Source: Paulinella micropora (taxonomy: Eukaryota > Cercozoa > Imbricatea > Euglyphida > Paulinellidae). From it: DNA of 64,000 bases. The position numbers and the translations under genes were made by a program. Below the pieces are notes generated by a model. That model was not told the DNA's origin and searched no databases. It saw nothing but the letters and a program-made list of their open reading frames with translations. Shown piece after piece: positions 42,034 to 52,500 of the stretch (within the stretch, counting starts at the first letter, position 1; the number at the start of each line of letters is the position of its first letter). The stretch lies in the NCBI GenBank assembly GCA_019918135.1, contig WBZZ01000897.1:265001-329000 (forward strand), given 5' to 3'.

Positions 42034-42299
42034 TGCTTCTCTGTCAATGGCTGATGCATTTCTGCACATGCGCCTCCATCGTCTCACCCGTGAGGGGAGT
42101 ACGAAGAATTGACGATAGGCTGTAATGACACCCCCGCAAGGGCAGTTCCAACACTTCCAGACGGGCCGGTATGTTCAATGAAAATACTGGTCCAGACGGA
42201 GCGGTATGTTCAATGAAAATACTGGTGGCACCGACGGGAATCGAACTGGCGACAGGGCCCAGATGGTGGAGCTTGACCACTGGGCTATCACGGTGTCCA
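42034..42299 (-). repeat. SINE family B, copy 11 (full)
   Basis: Two 33-bp units; complete head. Confidence 0.85.
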
Positions 42300-42399
<100 letters not shown>

Positions 42400-42400
42400 G

Positions 42401-42630
42401 TGCTTCTCTGTCCATGGCTGATGCAAATCTGCACATGCGCCTCCATCGTCTCACCCGTGAGGGGAGTACGAAGAATTGACGATAGGCTCTAATGACACCT
42501 CCACACGGGCGGTTCCAACACTTCCAGACGGACCGGTATGTTCAATGAAAATACTGGTGGCACCGACGGGAATCGAACTGGCGACAGGGCCCAGATGGTA
42601 GAACTTGACCACTGGGCTATCACGGTGTCC

Positions 42631-42631
<1 letters not shown>
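42401..42631 (-). repeat. SINE family B, copy 12 (single unit)
   Basis: One 33-bp unit; complete head. Confidence 0.85.
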
Positions 42632-42717
<86 letters not shown>

Positions 42718-42718
42718 G

Positions 42719-42967
42719 TGCTTCTCTGTCAATGGCTGATGCATTTCTGCACATGCGCCTCCATCGTCTCACCCGCGAGGGGAGTACGAAGAATTGACGA
42801 TAAGCTCTAATGACACCCCCGCAAGGGCAGTTCCAACACTTCCAGACGGGCCGGTATGTTCAATGAAAATACTGGTCCAGACGGACCGGTATGTTCAATG
42901 AAAATACTGGTGGCACCGACGGGAATCGAACTGGCGACAGGGCCCAGATGGTAGAACTTGACCACTG
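42719..42967 (-). repeat. SINE family B, copy 13
   Basis: Two units; the head is cut by the GC-rich segment starting at 42,968. Confidence 0.85.
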
Positions 42968-43125
42968 CCTGAAATTGCTGCTAAGGCACCCGTCGGCCAG
43001 ACCCGCGCTGGACTACGCTACGGCGTGCCGTCTCGCGGCGCAGAAGCGGTTGCTGGGGTTGCTGGGCACCTGATGCCTCTATAGCGGCCGTCGCGAGGCT
43101 TCCCAGGCTTGGGTCGAGTGGCAAA
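42968..43125 (+). other. GC-rich 158-bp segment inside a SINE
   Basis: About 65% GC in a 35-45% GC neighbourhood, separating two partial SINE B copies. Reads openly as LKLLLRHPSARPALDYATAC and AAQKRLLGLLGT, which has the feel of an ankyrin-repeat fragment. Source unknown; composition resembles the GC-rich DNA beginning at 50,573. Confidence 0.45.
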
Positions 43126-43235
43126 TCAAAACACTGGTCCAGACGGTCCGGTATGTTCAATGAAAATACTGGTGGCACCGACGGGAATCGAACTGGCGAC
43201 AGGGCCCAGATGGTAGAACTTGACCACTGGGCCAT
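43126..43235 (-). repeat. SINE family B, copy 14 (partial)
   Basis: Head and one 33-bp unit only. Confidence 0.75.
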
Positions 43236-43253
43236 AATAATAATAATAATAAC

Positions 43254-43293
<40 letters not shown>

Positions 43294-43294
43294 G

Positions 43295-43558
43295 TGCTTC
43301 TCTGTCAATGGCTGATGCATTTCTGCACATGCGCCTCCATCGTCTCACCCGTGAGGGGAGTACGAAGAATTGACGATAGGCTGTAATGACACCCCCGCAA
43401 GGGCAGTTCCAACACTTCCAGACGGACCGGTATGTTCAATGAAAATACTGGTCCAGACGGACCGGTATGTTCAATGAAAATACTGGTGGCACCGACGGGA
43501 ATCGAACTGGCGACAGGGCCCAGATGGTAGAACTTGACCACTGGGCTATCACGGTGTC

Positions 43559-43559
<1 letters not shown>
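43295..43559 (-). repeat. SINE family B, copy 15 (full)
   Basis: Two units and complete head; followed by a 70-bp AAT tract. Confidence 0.85.
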
Positions 43560-43630
<71 letters not shown>

Positions 43631-44130
43631 TCTGCCAGTTCAAAAACAAAAAGCCAGTGAAGCACACCGCAGACCAGACTTTTTGACCCCTCCGCACCCT
43701 ACGTACCCTATCCGATACCAAAAAAAGTGGGGTGAAAAACCGTTCAAAGAAAATCAAGCGAGAATGCACCACACCAAATGCCAGAATGTTATACATACCT
43801 TACGTCTGCAACCGACCTGCACCCCCTCGCATGCTGAAACTTTTACAGTATCACTCTCCAACATTAAGAAGACACTGGCCAAAATTTCAGCCCTGTACAA
43901 TCTTGTATAAGGGTCGAACTCTGAGTCGGGTTGAAAAAGCCACAAAGTGGCAACTTAGTTTGAAACCAGGCCTGGCAGGTGGCCGCAAAATCATTCGTGT
44001 TCTGAATTTGTTCTGGTGTTGTTCTGCCACCGTTTTACAGTGTTGTGTGTGGGTGTATGTGTGTTGTGTGTGTTGTGTGTGTTGTGCGTGTGTGTGTGTG
44101 TGTGTGTTGTGTGTGTGTGTGTGTGTGAGA
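43631..44130. other. Sequence with no recognised gene, ending in (TG)n
   Basis: Mixed-composition DNA between the SINE cluster and PLV-2. A TG-rich simple-sequence tract occupies 44,040-44,127. No credible ORF. Confidence 0.4.
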
Positions 44131-44733
44131 AGATGATTACACTTTTCGCGCAGGTATTTTCAAGAAAAATACCAGCCCGAAAAGTATCTTAACATACCAA
44201 AATCACCAAAAATCACCAAACAAGAAATAATAGAGAAATCAAGAGGAAATCAAAAAGGAAGCGAAAAGGAAGAAGAAACATAAATAAAACTATGATATGA
44301 TAGAAATAAGGAAATATGGAATGGAACAAAAACCACACACCACATTGATAATAACAAAAAACACAATACCACCAAAAATAACAGTAGAAAATATCTGAAA
44401 ATTAGGAAAAAAGAAAACAAATGACGACAGAACCCAGAACAGAATTTTTTACGGTAGCCATACCGGTCCGCAAAAACGAGAAAGGCATTTTAAACCAATC
44501 ACCAGAAAAATTAGAAATAGAACATCTAGAAAATAATCCAAACGGTCCAAGTATGAATTATATGGAATAACTAAAAACGAAAAATGACAAAATGGAAATA
44601 AAATCAGAAACCGTCCACCTAAACCTTTCTCCCAGCGACCAAAATCGTCGGCGCTTCATTCTCTCAGAATTCAGAAAATCCAAGAAGTAAGAAGTTCCAA
44701 AGCCGAACCCTGCCCCAACCAGACCAAGGTAAG
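44131..44733. other. Non-coding leader of PLV-2
   Basis: AT-rich, without a gene. Contains the 44,153 hairpin and ends with CCAAGGTAAGATG, in which GTAAG directly before the start codon resembles a 5' splice site. Confidence 0.4.
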
Positions 44734-45246
44734 ATGAGTGAAAGTCTAATAAGCAAACAAAATAAGTCTGTTGATGATTATGTATTCATTTACGAAACAA
44801 ATAAACACGGAGTTGATAAGTTAACTAGATCCAAAATAGCTTGTGAAGAAAAAATAAATAAGTTGAATAAAGAAATAGACCTCTTAATGAGAAAAAAAAA
44901 TGAAGAGAGAGTGAAGTTAGAGGCTGTTATGAAAGTTATCAGGAAGTTGGAACAAGAAAGTTTCTATGTGGAAGAAGATAGGATTGTCAACTTAAAAAGA
45001 AAAAATGACATAATAAGAACTACTAAAGAACTAAAATTATTTAACTCTTGGAAAAAGGAGAATAGATATGAGTATGATGCAGCAGTAATAGAAAAAACAA
45101 AAAGTGGAATAGAAAACGAAAAATTAAGTTTTAATAAGTCGTTAATTAAATATATAGATTATGACTTACATAAAATGATGAATGGTATGAATAAATGTAT
45201 TATAGTAAATAATAGTGGCTCACCCACTTCGCCCCTTGGCACATAG
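44734..45246 (+). CDS. Coiled-coil leader protein, PLV-2 copy, 170 aa
   Basis: MSESLISKQNKSVDDYVF start, followed by Lys/Glu-rich helices (EEKINKLNKEIDLLMRKKNE; MKVIRKLEQESFYVEEDRI). Same place and general design as 3,617-4,107 of PLV-1, with little sequence identity outside the coiled coil. The reading looks whole. Unknown role; conservation of position argues for an early or structural function shared by the lineage. Confidence 0.6.
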   Translation: MSESLISKQNKSVDDYVFIYETNKHGVDKLTRSKIACEEKINKLNKEIDLLMRKKNEERVKLEAVMKVIRKLEQESFYVEEDRIVNLKRKNDIIRTTKELKLFNSWKKENRYEYDAAVIEKTKSGIENEKLSFNKSLIKYIDYDLHKMMNGMNKCIIVNNSGSPTSPLGT

Positions 45247-45283
45247 GGCTAAAAAAGTGTGGAATATTTTATCCAAAAAAATC

Positions 45284-45336
45284 GGGCGAAAGCCCCCCCC
45301 ATCTTACAAAGAAATTTATTTTTTATTTTTTGTAGA
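45284..45336 (+). promoter_or_regulatory. GGGC-GAAA-GCCC hairpin plus pyrimidine tract, PLV-2
   Basis: Same GNRA-loop hairpin (45,284-45,295), ACAAAGAAATTT and T-rich tract ending TTTTGTAG before the ATG at 45,337 as in PLV-1. The surrounding sequence has otherwise diverged. Confidence 0.6.
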
Positions 45337-45908
45337 ATGGATGATTTAGTGTCTGCGTTGGAAGGAGTTCAGTTCGTCCCAGCCGACCCCGCCCCAGCCG
45401 TCCCCGCCCCAGGCCAGCCAGCCCCACCCCAGCCCGCCCCTGGCCAGCCCGACCCCGACCCCGCCCCAGGCCAGCCCGACCCCGACCCCGCCCCTGGCCA
45501 GCCCGACCCCGACCCCGCCCCTGGCCAACCTGCCCCTCCCCGCAATCCATTCGTATGGAGTCTTTATGACAATTTTCCAAGGGAGAGGCCAATTATGCCA
45601 GCAGATAGAGTGAGAGACCACTATGTTGTGGTAAGAATAGATTCCAGTATTTTGGAAGAATTAGAAACTGGTGATTGGGAAATGAGAGGAAGGGTCTCAC
45701 AGATTGATGAAAAAAATTTTACGACGGTTCCTATCACTACAAATGGGTGAGAGTTGACGGGTTTGTTAGGAAGCCGAAAAACCAGCAAGATTTTCTCGTC
45801 TGTTTTGGGGATGATGAACAATGTGTGATTTTCCCTTCAATCACAGCAATCAGCAGGGTTATGGGAGAAGAAACAACCTCAATCAAATGGATTTTACCTA
45901 TTGATTAA
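45337..45908 (+). pseudogene. Proline-rich leader protein, PLV-2 copy
   Basis: MDDLVSALEGVQFVPADPAP start, then four or five copies of a nine-residue unit GQPDPDPAP encoded by a 27-bp tandem repeat (45,400-45,530). A C-terminal domain with WSLYDNFPRERPIMPADRV and an ending SIKWILPID follows. Corresponds to 4,210-4,721. Broken towards the end. Function unknown. Confidence 0.6.
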
Positions 45909-45921
45909 ATCATTTTCTCAC

Positions 45922-46896
45922 TCACAAATCTAATATTACTTTTGCTTTTCTTTCTCTTTTGCTTGTTCTTATGTTCTCCGGTTGTATGTCTTCCCGGTTT
46001 AATAATTCCTTTGTTTTCTTTTGTTTTGTTAAATCTTTAACTTGTTCATTAATTTGTTTTTCTTCGTCAGCAGGTTTGTCAAATTTGGTCTTTAATAATT
46101 CCCTAGGACTGACTAGCTCATCGGAATTGAGCATCAATTTGAATCCAGAACCGACCCACTACGGTGTAAATCTGCTTACTGTATTGTTTTCCTCCTTTTG
46201 AAAATAAATTCCTTTTTAATTCCTTTCGGACCCTATCACCTTTTTCAAATTCGTCTACTAACCCATCCCGTTGAATTCGTTGTTTATTTTTATTAACACC
46301 CTTAAATACATCAATCGGCCGTGCTTGAATTGTTCTATGAAATCGCATATTATAAGCATCTACCATATCATCAATCCAAGAAAGCCAATCAAAATTGCCA
46401 TTAGTTTCAAATAAAGTGTCAAGCCACCGCCTTATAGTTCTAATAACACGGTCCACAATCGCAAGAGCCCGATGGTCACCCACTTCAACAGTCCGATGGT
46501 CAATATTATTCACTCTGAAATAATCTTTAACCGCACCTTTGTATTCACTTCCGCTATCGGTTGTAATGCTCTCCGGTGTGTATGATATTGATTTTAAAGC
46601 CAAATAACTTCTTTCGCCGTTTTGTTTTTAAGTGGTTTAATAATTAAAAATCGGCTGTGAGTGTCAATCCAAAACAACATCCAAGCATAGTTTTTATTTC
46701 CTTTCTTATCTTTAAGTTTTGACATATCGGCTAGGTTTACAAATACTTGTTTAAGTGGTTTGTCAGACCATATTGTATTCCATTTATCTGTTGGTAATCT
46801 TTTTTGGTAATGTATTTCAAGTGCTTGTTGTTCCTTTCTTTCATCCTCATCTTCGGGTTCAGTATTTTGTGTATTTCCTGTATGCTTATGGTCCAT
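45922..46896 (-). pseudogene. DDE (rve) integrase, Polinton/Maverick type (broken)
   Basis: About 320 codons. The catalytic core shows FVNLADMSKLKDKKGNKNYA followed by LFWIDTHSRFLIIKPLKNKT, then SITTDSGSEYKGAVKD and RTIRRWLDTLFETNGNFDWL. This is the order and spacing of rve-type integrases of Polintons and retroviruses. A C-terminal SH3-like part (KGDRVRKELKRNLFSKGGKQ) and a charged tail follow. It joins element DNA to the host chromosome. It takes the place that the tyrosine recombinase has in PLV-1. Breaks present. Confidence 0.8.
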
Positions 46897-46977
46897 TGCT
46901 ATATGCGACTAAAATAGGAAGGTAGTTTATCACAATATATAAAAGAGTAAATAATAAGTCGTGCATAAAGTTATATA

Positions 46978-47487
46978 TTAAAACTTTAAAAATATCTTTG
47001 AAACATCATTGTTTTCTTTTTTTGACTTCTCTGGTTGTCCCGCATAAACATTGACATTAACATGGCCAGTCTTCTTACCTCCCTTCTTCGGCTGTTCTTC
47101 TTCCTCCTCGCTTTCACTTTCACTATCGCTTTCTTCTTCCACTTTCTTTTTTACCACTTTCTTCGCCTTCTTCTGTTTGGTTTTAAGTTTCATCTTTGAT
47201 ATTGTATCCGCAATGAGGTCAACAAAGTCGTGTTCAACCTCTTCATCCGAGCTGCTTTCCTCACTTATCTCACCATCACGCCCATCAATCATATCCTTAG
47301 CCAACTGCTTCTTAGTAATGTGGTCTATCTTTTCGTCATTGGTCATTTCTTTCACATTCTTAGCCTCTTCCTCAGCAAGTAGTTCCCTAGCCCTTTCAAT
47401 CTTTCTCTGCCTAGCATATTGCTTCTTCATTACAGTCGCTTTTTCAAGGTTCTTTATGGCAGTCTCTCTAGTACTTCTCGGCATCAT
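46978..47487 (-). CDS. Acidic/basic low-complexity protein, 169 aa
   Basis: MMPRSTRETAIKNLEKAT start, a basic helical region, an acidic cluster (GEISEESSSDEEVEHDF), KK-rich stretches and a run of Glu/Ser, ending SKIFLKF. Composition resembles nuclear or DNA-binding phosphoproteins. The reading is whole. Located between integrase and fibre, divergent from the fibre gene. No family recognised. Confidence 0.5.
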   Translation of the reverse strand: MMPRSTRETAIKNLEKATVMKKQYARQRKIERARELLAEEEAKNVKEMTNDEKIDHITKKQLAKDMIDGRDGEISEESSSDEEVEHDFVDLIADTISKMKLKTKQKKAKKVVKKKVEEESDSESESEEEEEQPKKGGKKTGHVNVNVYAGQPEKSKKENNDVSKIFLKF

Positions 47488-47574
47488 TTGTTTCGGTTGT
47501 ATATCTAACCAAAAATAATTTTTATTCGGATTAATTATTATCCTAAATATACACCTCCGCAGGTTTTTGGTTCA

Positions 47575-50572
47575 ATGAGTCGATATAAGTCGCTATTAGG
47601 CTTGTCTGAAATTGCGGTGGACTCACTAGATATAAAAAATTTAGACCTTACCAACACTAATATTATTGGCTTAAACACAGATAGGGTGCCAGAAGATGCT
47701 GACCCTGTAAATCTTTATTACACTGACGGCCGATTTGATGCACGACTAGCTACCAAATCAACAACAGACATTAAAGAAGGACAAAATTTATACTATACAG
47801 AGCAACGAGTGAGGGACAACAACGAGGTTAAAGCCTCAACTCAACATCGCTCGAATACAAGTAATCCGCACCAAACCAGTTTATACAATTTGATAGATAC
47901 AAACATATTTGCACAAGCAAGCGGTCAATACTTAACTTACAACGATGTAGAAGGCAAATGGAAGAATACCGCCCTCGGTTCAATTGACACACTCTCTGAT
48001 GTAGTCATTACAGCACCAGTGGCGATGAATAGTTATCTAACATATAACTCAATAAACTGGGTAAATAAAATATTTCCGATAAATGTTGATGAATTCGGCA
48101 ATATTGGTATGGGCGGTAATTTGAATATAACAGGAGTTAATTTATTAAATACGAAAGATGTTGATACTTGGATATCTGAGCACGAAGACAATAATGATAA
48201 AGTGTCCGCGGATGGTTCAATTAATACACACAGCGATGTGTTAATTACAGGCACACCCGCCAATAACCAACTGCTCATTTATAGTACAGGGCAATGGAGA
48301 AACACAAACTCACCTTTTCTTAGATTGGATGGTCTCGCTATGATGTTTGCAGATTTAAATATGGGAGGTTTTAACATAACAAATGTCGGTAATGTTGATG
48401 GTATTGATGTTTCCACCCTTGACACTTCTGTGGTTAAATCAGCAGGAGACCAAACCATGACAGGGAATAAAATATTTACTACTTATTTGGGTATAAAAGA
48501 TTCAAATCCATTAAATACAGGTAAGTTATTCTTCAACTATAATTATAATAATAATACGGGTTCTATTTATTCGTCGGAGGTAGGTGGAGCAACGGGATAT
48601 CCACTATCTATTGTCGGTTCGTCCATAACCCTCGCTTCTACCACGGGGAGTGGAATAACATTGACGGGCAATTTTTTAAATTTTAACAGCACAACAGCAA
48701 TCGGCGGACTTCCAGCACCATTCTATGACGGCGATGCTTCAACAAAAGCATATACTGATGCGAAACTAGCAAAGGACGGCACGACGGCTATGACGGGCAG
48801 TTTAAATATGAGAGGTTTTGCGATTACGAATGTAGGCAATGTTGATGGTGTGGATGTTTCTGCTCTTGACACTTCGGTGGTCAAACTAACAGGAGACCAA
48901 ACCATAGCGGGTATTAAGACATTTAGCAGTATAATAAATGCGAGTGCGGGTCTTGATATGAAAAGCCAAAGCATAACAAATGTAAATCAACTAAATGGCA
49001 GGTCTATCACAACTTGGCTATCAGAGCACGATACAAACACGGCGAAAGTGTCGGCGAGTGGAAGTATTGATACACCTAGCGATGTGATTATAACAACAGC
49101 AGCAGATAATCAACTACTCATTTATAGCACTGGACAATGGAGAAACGTGGCATCACCCTTTCTTAGATTAGACGGCACAGCCAGTATGACGGGAGGGCTA
49201 AATATGGGAAACCAAAGCATAACAAATGTGAATCTTGTTGATGGTGTGGATGTTTCTGTCCTTGATAGTTCGGCGGTTAAAACCTCAGGAAACCAAACCA
49301 TAGCAGGAATTAAGACATATAGCAGTGGTGTTGAAATAACTGGAAATTCAACGAATGCAACAAGGGGGTATTCGTGGTTTTTAACTCCACATCCAATATA
49401 GGAACTATCGGATGCCTTGATATGGGCACGGGTGTAAATATAACTTTGAAATAAATGCCAAAAAAAAAAGTTTTATTATAGACGGGGCAATCGTCTCGTG
49501 GATTAGTTCTACGGGCTTAGATTGTAATAGCAGTCGTATTGTTAATCTAGGAGCACCACACAATGCGAATGAAGCGGTAAATAGGCAATATCTGGATGAC
49601 AATTGTGTGAAACTAACAACAGACCAAACCATAACAGGAAGTAAAACATTTAATGGTGCGAGCACTAATATAAAATATCTAACTTTAACGAACAATGCCG
49701 ATTTTAATAATCAAACTATCATTAATGGTGGAAATATAACATATAATGGGGCGAGGATATTAAACCAACATGGAGGAGATATATTCTTTTCACAGACATC
49801 AGGAGATTATCAATATTTCTTATTTACTCTAAATACTGCTACAAGTGGAACCGCGAACCAACGAGGTTATGTATTTACGAATGTAGCATTTGATGCAAAA
49901 GGAGCAGGTCTTTATATTTCAAAACTTTTGGACAATAAAAGTGCTTCGTCTGACATTGTCCGTTTTAACAATGCTGGCGGTATGCGGTTTTATGGTGCTT
50001 TGGATATGAACTCAAATAATGTAACAAATGGTGGAACAGTAACGGGAACTACATTAACGGCAACTGCGGTATGACTACAACAACATTAACGGCTAGCGGA
50101 AAGATTACGGCGAGTGGCGCTAAAATACTACTTCATGATGTTTTCAATCAAGGAGGAAACAATACAGGTATATTCTTTTCTAGTCTTACCGACTATAACT
50201 GGGGAATGTATATGGTGTCGTCTGGGGCTAGCAAATCATTCAGTGGAGGAACAGCATTTGCTGGTAATAATTTTAGCGCCGAAGCTATCAGATTTAGAGT
50301 TGCTAACGCGGCATCCCAAGGTTTTATATGGGAAAATTCTTCGGAACAATTGTTAATGTCGATGAATGGGGCAGACGGATCTATATGGACAAAAGGATTA
50401 ATAACGGCTAGTGCGGGGATATCAACTACAACATTAACAACGAGCGATAAAATAACAACAGTACTAGGCAAACCGATAATAATAGGCAATACAACGAAAT
50501 CAGCAAATGGGGCAACGGGAGGCTTAGAATTGTATGGAACGGCTGGTAATATGGGAGGGGCGCACTTACAGG
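47575..50572 (+). pseudogene. Tail-fibre-like protein of PLV-2, cut by GC-rich DNA
   Basis: N-terminal part has VNLYYTDGRFDARLATK and GQNLYYTEQRVRDNNEV, the NLYYT units found in long fibres of phages and large viruses, then HRSNTSNPHQTSLYNL. The middle carries the same VDGVDVSVLDTS and TITGSKTFNGAST units as the PLV-1 fibre, with about 95% DNA identity around 49,560-50,080 against 17,390-17,950 in PLV-1. The N-terminal parts of the two fibres are unrelated. The gene is interrupted at about 50,572, so no S74 end is present. Other breaks exist. Confidence 0.75.
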
Positions 50573-50866
50573 GGACCTGGGGGGTGGGGCCGCCCGCCTC
50601 GTGGCGGCTAGCCCGCTCGAGTGTCTGGCCTGCCGGCGGTGCCTGCTGAACCCACCGGGCGAGGAAGCTAGCCCCGTGGCTGTGGAGACCCCCGCGGCCG
50701 CCGCGTGCGACCGCTGGCTCGTCGTCGTCACTTCCTACACCGCACAGACCCCGTGGGAATTGCTACAGGAGTGCCGGGCCTTCCTCACCACCGGCGGGGG
50801 CAGCGCGGCCGGGCCCGAAGAAGCCGCGGCGCCGGCCCGCGCGGCCGGGGACACGGCGCCCCCGTG
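50573..50866 (+). pseudogene. C-terminal part of a GC-rich viral gene at the junction
   Basis: Open from the junction with LECLACRRCLLNPPGEE (CxxC pair) and WLVVVTSYTAQTPWELLQEC, ending in a Gly/Ala/Pro tail. It looks like the end of a protein whose beginning is not present here, which means the junction does not coincide with a viral genome end. No family recognised. Confidence 0.45.
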
Positions 50867-51096
50867 AGAGCCCCGAGCCTGGGGGGAGGGCGGCCCCGCC
50901 GCCCGGCAGCCGGCCCCCTGCCGGCCCCCTGCCGGGGGGGAGGGCTCACGCCGTCCGCCGTCCTCACGGGTGGCCCCGGGCCACTGGCCGCCGACACCGC
51001 GCTTTGCTTCCCCTCTGACTGGAGCGCGAGTGCGGGAGCGCGGGGGGGGGGGGGGGGCGGGCACGCCCCTAGCCAGCGTGGGAGCCGGCAGTGACA
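50867..51096. other. Non-coding GC-rich stretch
   Basis: Proline/glycine-coding-like shadow frames only; a run of 16 G at 51,041-51,058. No gene supported. Confidence 0.4.
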
Positions 51097-51169
51097 GGCT
51101 GCGGTGAGTGAGCCGCCGCCACGGTGAGAATGGCGTGAGCGGTGAGTAGCCCAGGCGAGGGTGGCGTGA

Positions 51170-51432
51170 AGGGGTGGGTAGCCACGGTGAAAGTGAGTGA
51201 CCAAGGGGTGAGTAGTCACGGTGAGAGTGAGTGACCAAGGGGTGAGTAGTCACGGTCAGAGTGAGTGACCAAGGAGTGAGCAGTCACGGTCAGAGTGAGT
51301 GACGAAGCGGTGGGTAGCCACGGTGAGAGTGAGTGACGAAGAGGTGAGTAGTCACGGTCAGAGTGAGTGACGAAGAGGTGAGTAGTCACGGTCAGAGTGA
51401 GTGGCCAAGGGGTGAGCAGTCACGGTGAGAGC
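51170..51432 (+). repeat. 34-bp minisatellite (GTCACGGTGAGAGTGAGTGA unit)
   Basis: About eight tandem units, each containing GTCACGGT(G/C)AGAGTGAGTGACC/GAAG(A/G)GGTGAGTA, with small differences. A few degenerate units precede from 51,097. Each unit contains two GTGAGT sequences identical to the 5' splice consensus, which may be chance. No ORF runs through. Confidence 0.85.
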
Positions 51433-51529
51433 GGCAGGAAGCGCTGTGGGAGAGGCAGCCTTCAGCTGGGGCATTCCGACCGAAGCGAATAATGGCCTGG
51501 TGGACGCAGGCCCGAGCGAGCGGCGTCCC

Positions 51530-51675
51530 TGGCGCGCGCCCCCCGTCGCCCGGACGCGCGCCGCGTGCCGACGGACCGCTGCGCCTAGTGGGCGCGCGCC
51601 CCCCCCGTCTCCCGGGCGCGCGCCGCGTGCCGACAGCCCGCCGCGACCAGTGGCGCGCGCCCTAGCCAGGCGGCG
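51530..51675 (+). repeat. 60-63-bp GC-rich tandem repeat
   Basis: Two full units starting GGCGCGCGCCCCCC and carrying GACGCGCGCCGCGTGCCGAC (second unit with a few changes), plus a partial third. Predicts strong secondary structure. No gene in 51,433-52,090. Confidence 0.7.
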
Positions 51676-52080
51676 CTAGCCGGGGACGGGCGCGGGCCGA
51701 GCGCCCTAGCCAGTCACTGTCCGCCCGGGGCGCGTGCGAACCGTCGCCGCGCCGGGGGGGGGCGCCCTCCTCTCCTCGTGCGGCACGCCCTGGCGTGTGT
51801 CGGCCGGCCCCGGCCAAGGGACACGCACCCCCCCCCCCCCCCGCCCTCCCCGCGGGCGGTGATTTCGTGTCCCTTGGCTGGGTCTCACTTATTTTCGTCC
51901 ACCCCTTTCGCGGCTGTGTAGCCAGTCACTGTCAAAACCCAGTAAAACAGCGCGTAAGTACAACGGCACGTTTCGGAAGGCAGCCTATGCGCGGCCGGAC
52001 GTTTTGGCGCCCCCCCCCCGGACCTGGTGCCGGCCGGACAGAACACTCTAACCAACTTGAGAACACAGTAGCAACAGGTC

Positions 52081-52086
52081 TTTATT
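52081..52086 (-). terminator. AATAAA poly(A) signal, minus strand
   Basis: TTTATT on the plus strand at 52,081-52,086 lies downstream of the minus-strand genes at 52,100-53,271. Fits transcript ending for that cluster. Confidence 0.6.
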
Positions 52087-52099
52087 CACCACGTGGTGG

Positions 52100-52500
52100 C
52101 TCTTGGCACCAAAAAGCGCAACGCGCGGGGGTCCAGCCCCCAGGCCGGGCCAGCTATCATCAGCCCACACACGCAACCCTGCGGCCGCTTGCCAATACAG
52201 GTACGGACCCCCGCGCGTACAGTGCCAGGCCTTCCGCCCCCAAGACCTCGACCAGCGTCCTGGGCTGGCGCTCGGCCTGGGCGTGGAACCCCTGCTAGGC
52301 TTTGCCCTCGCGGGGGCCGGCGGGGCGCTGCCGGAAAACCACTCCCCCGACTGTGGCCGCCAACAGGTCAGCTCTGCGTTCTGCCTCTAGTGCTGTGTAG
52401 ACGAAGATCTCCGGTGTGCCGGCGGGCGGCGCTCCCCTTAGCAGCTCCCCCTGCCCCTCCCCCTGCCACCTTCTTTCCGCTACCAGTACCCACTCGTCTT
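52100..52500 (-). pseudogene. Degraded minus-strand coding stretch
   Basis: Protein-like segments EDEWVLVAERRWQGEGQ and PEIFVYTALEAERRADLLAA occur directly after the gene ending at 52,501. Could be a separate small gene or the continuation of the upstream one. Broken. No family recognised. Confidence 0.35.

Larger units (their letters stand above)
44131..50572 (+). mobile_element. PLV-2: left part of a second Polinton-like element (broken, interrupted)
   Basis: Begins just after the TG tract with hairpin GGTATTTT-n-AAAATACC (44,153-44,173). It carries, in order, the coiled-coil leader, proline-rich leader, rve integrase (minus), an acidic protein (minus) and the fibre gene, which is cut at about 50,572 by GC-rich DNA. 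No TIR is visible at the left end; the right part, with capsid genes, is not in the window. About four or five breaks. Leader genes diverge greatly from PLV-1 while the fibre does not. Confidence 0.75.

Noticed and set aside
44040-44127. Telomere-like TG repeat at the PLV-2 left end
   Set aside because: Unit is irregular (TG with scattered TTG); looks like simple microsatellite expansion.
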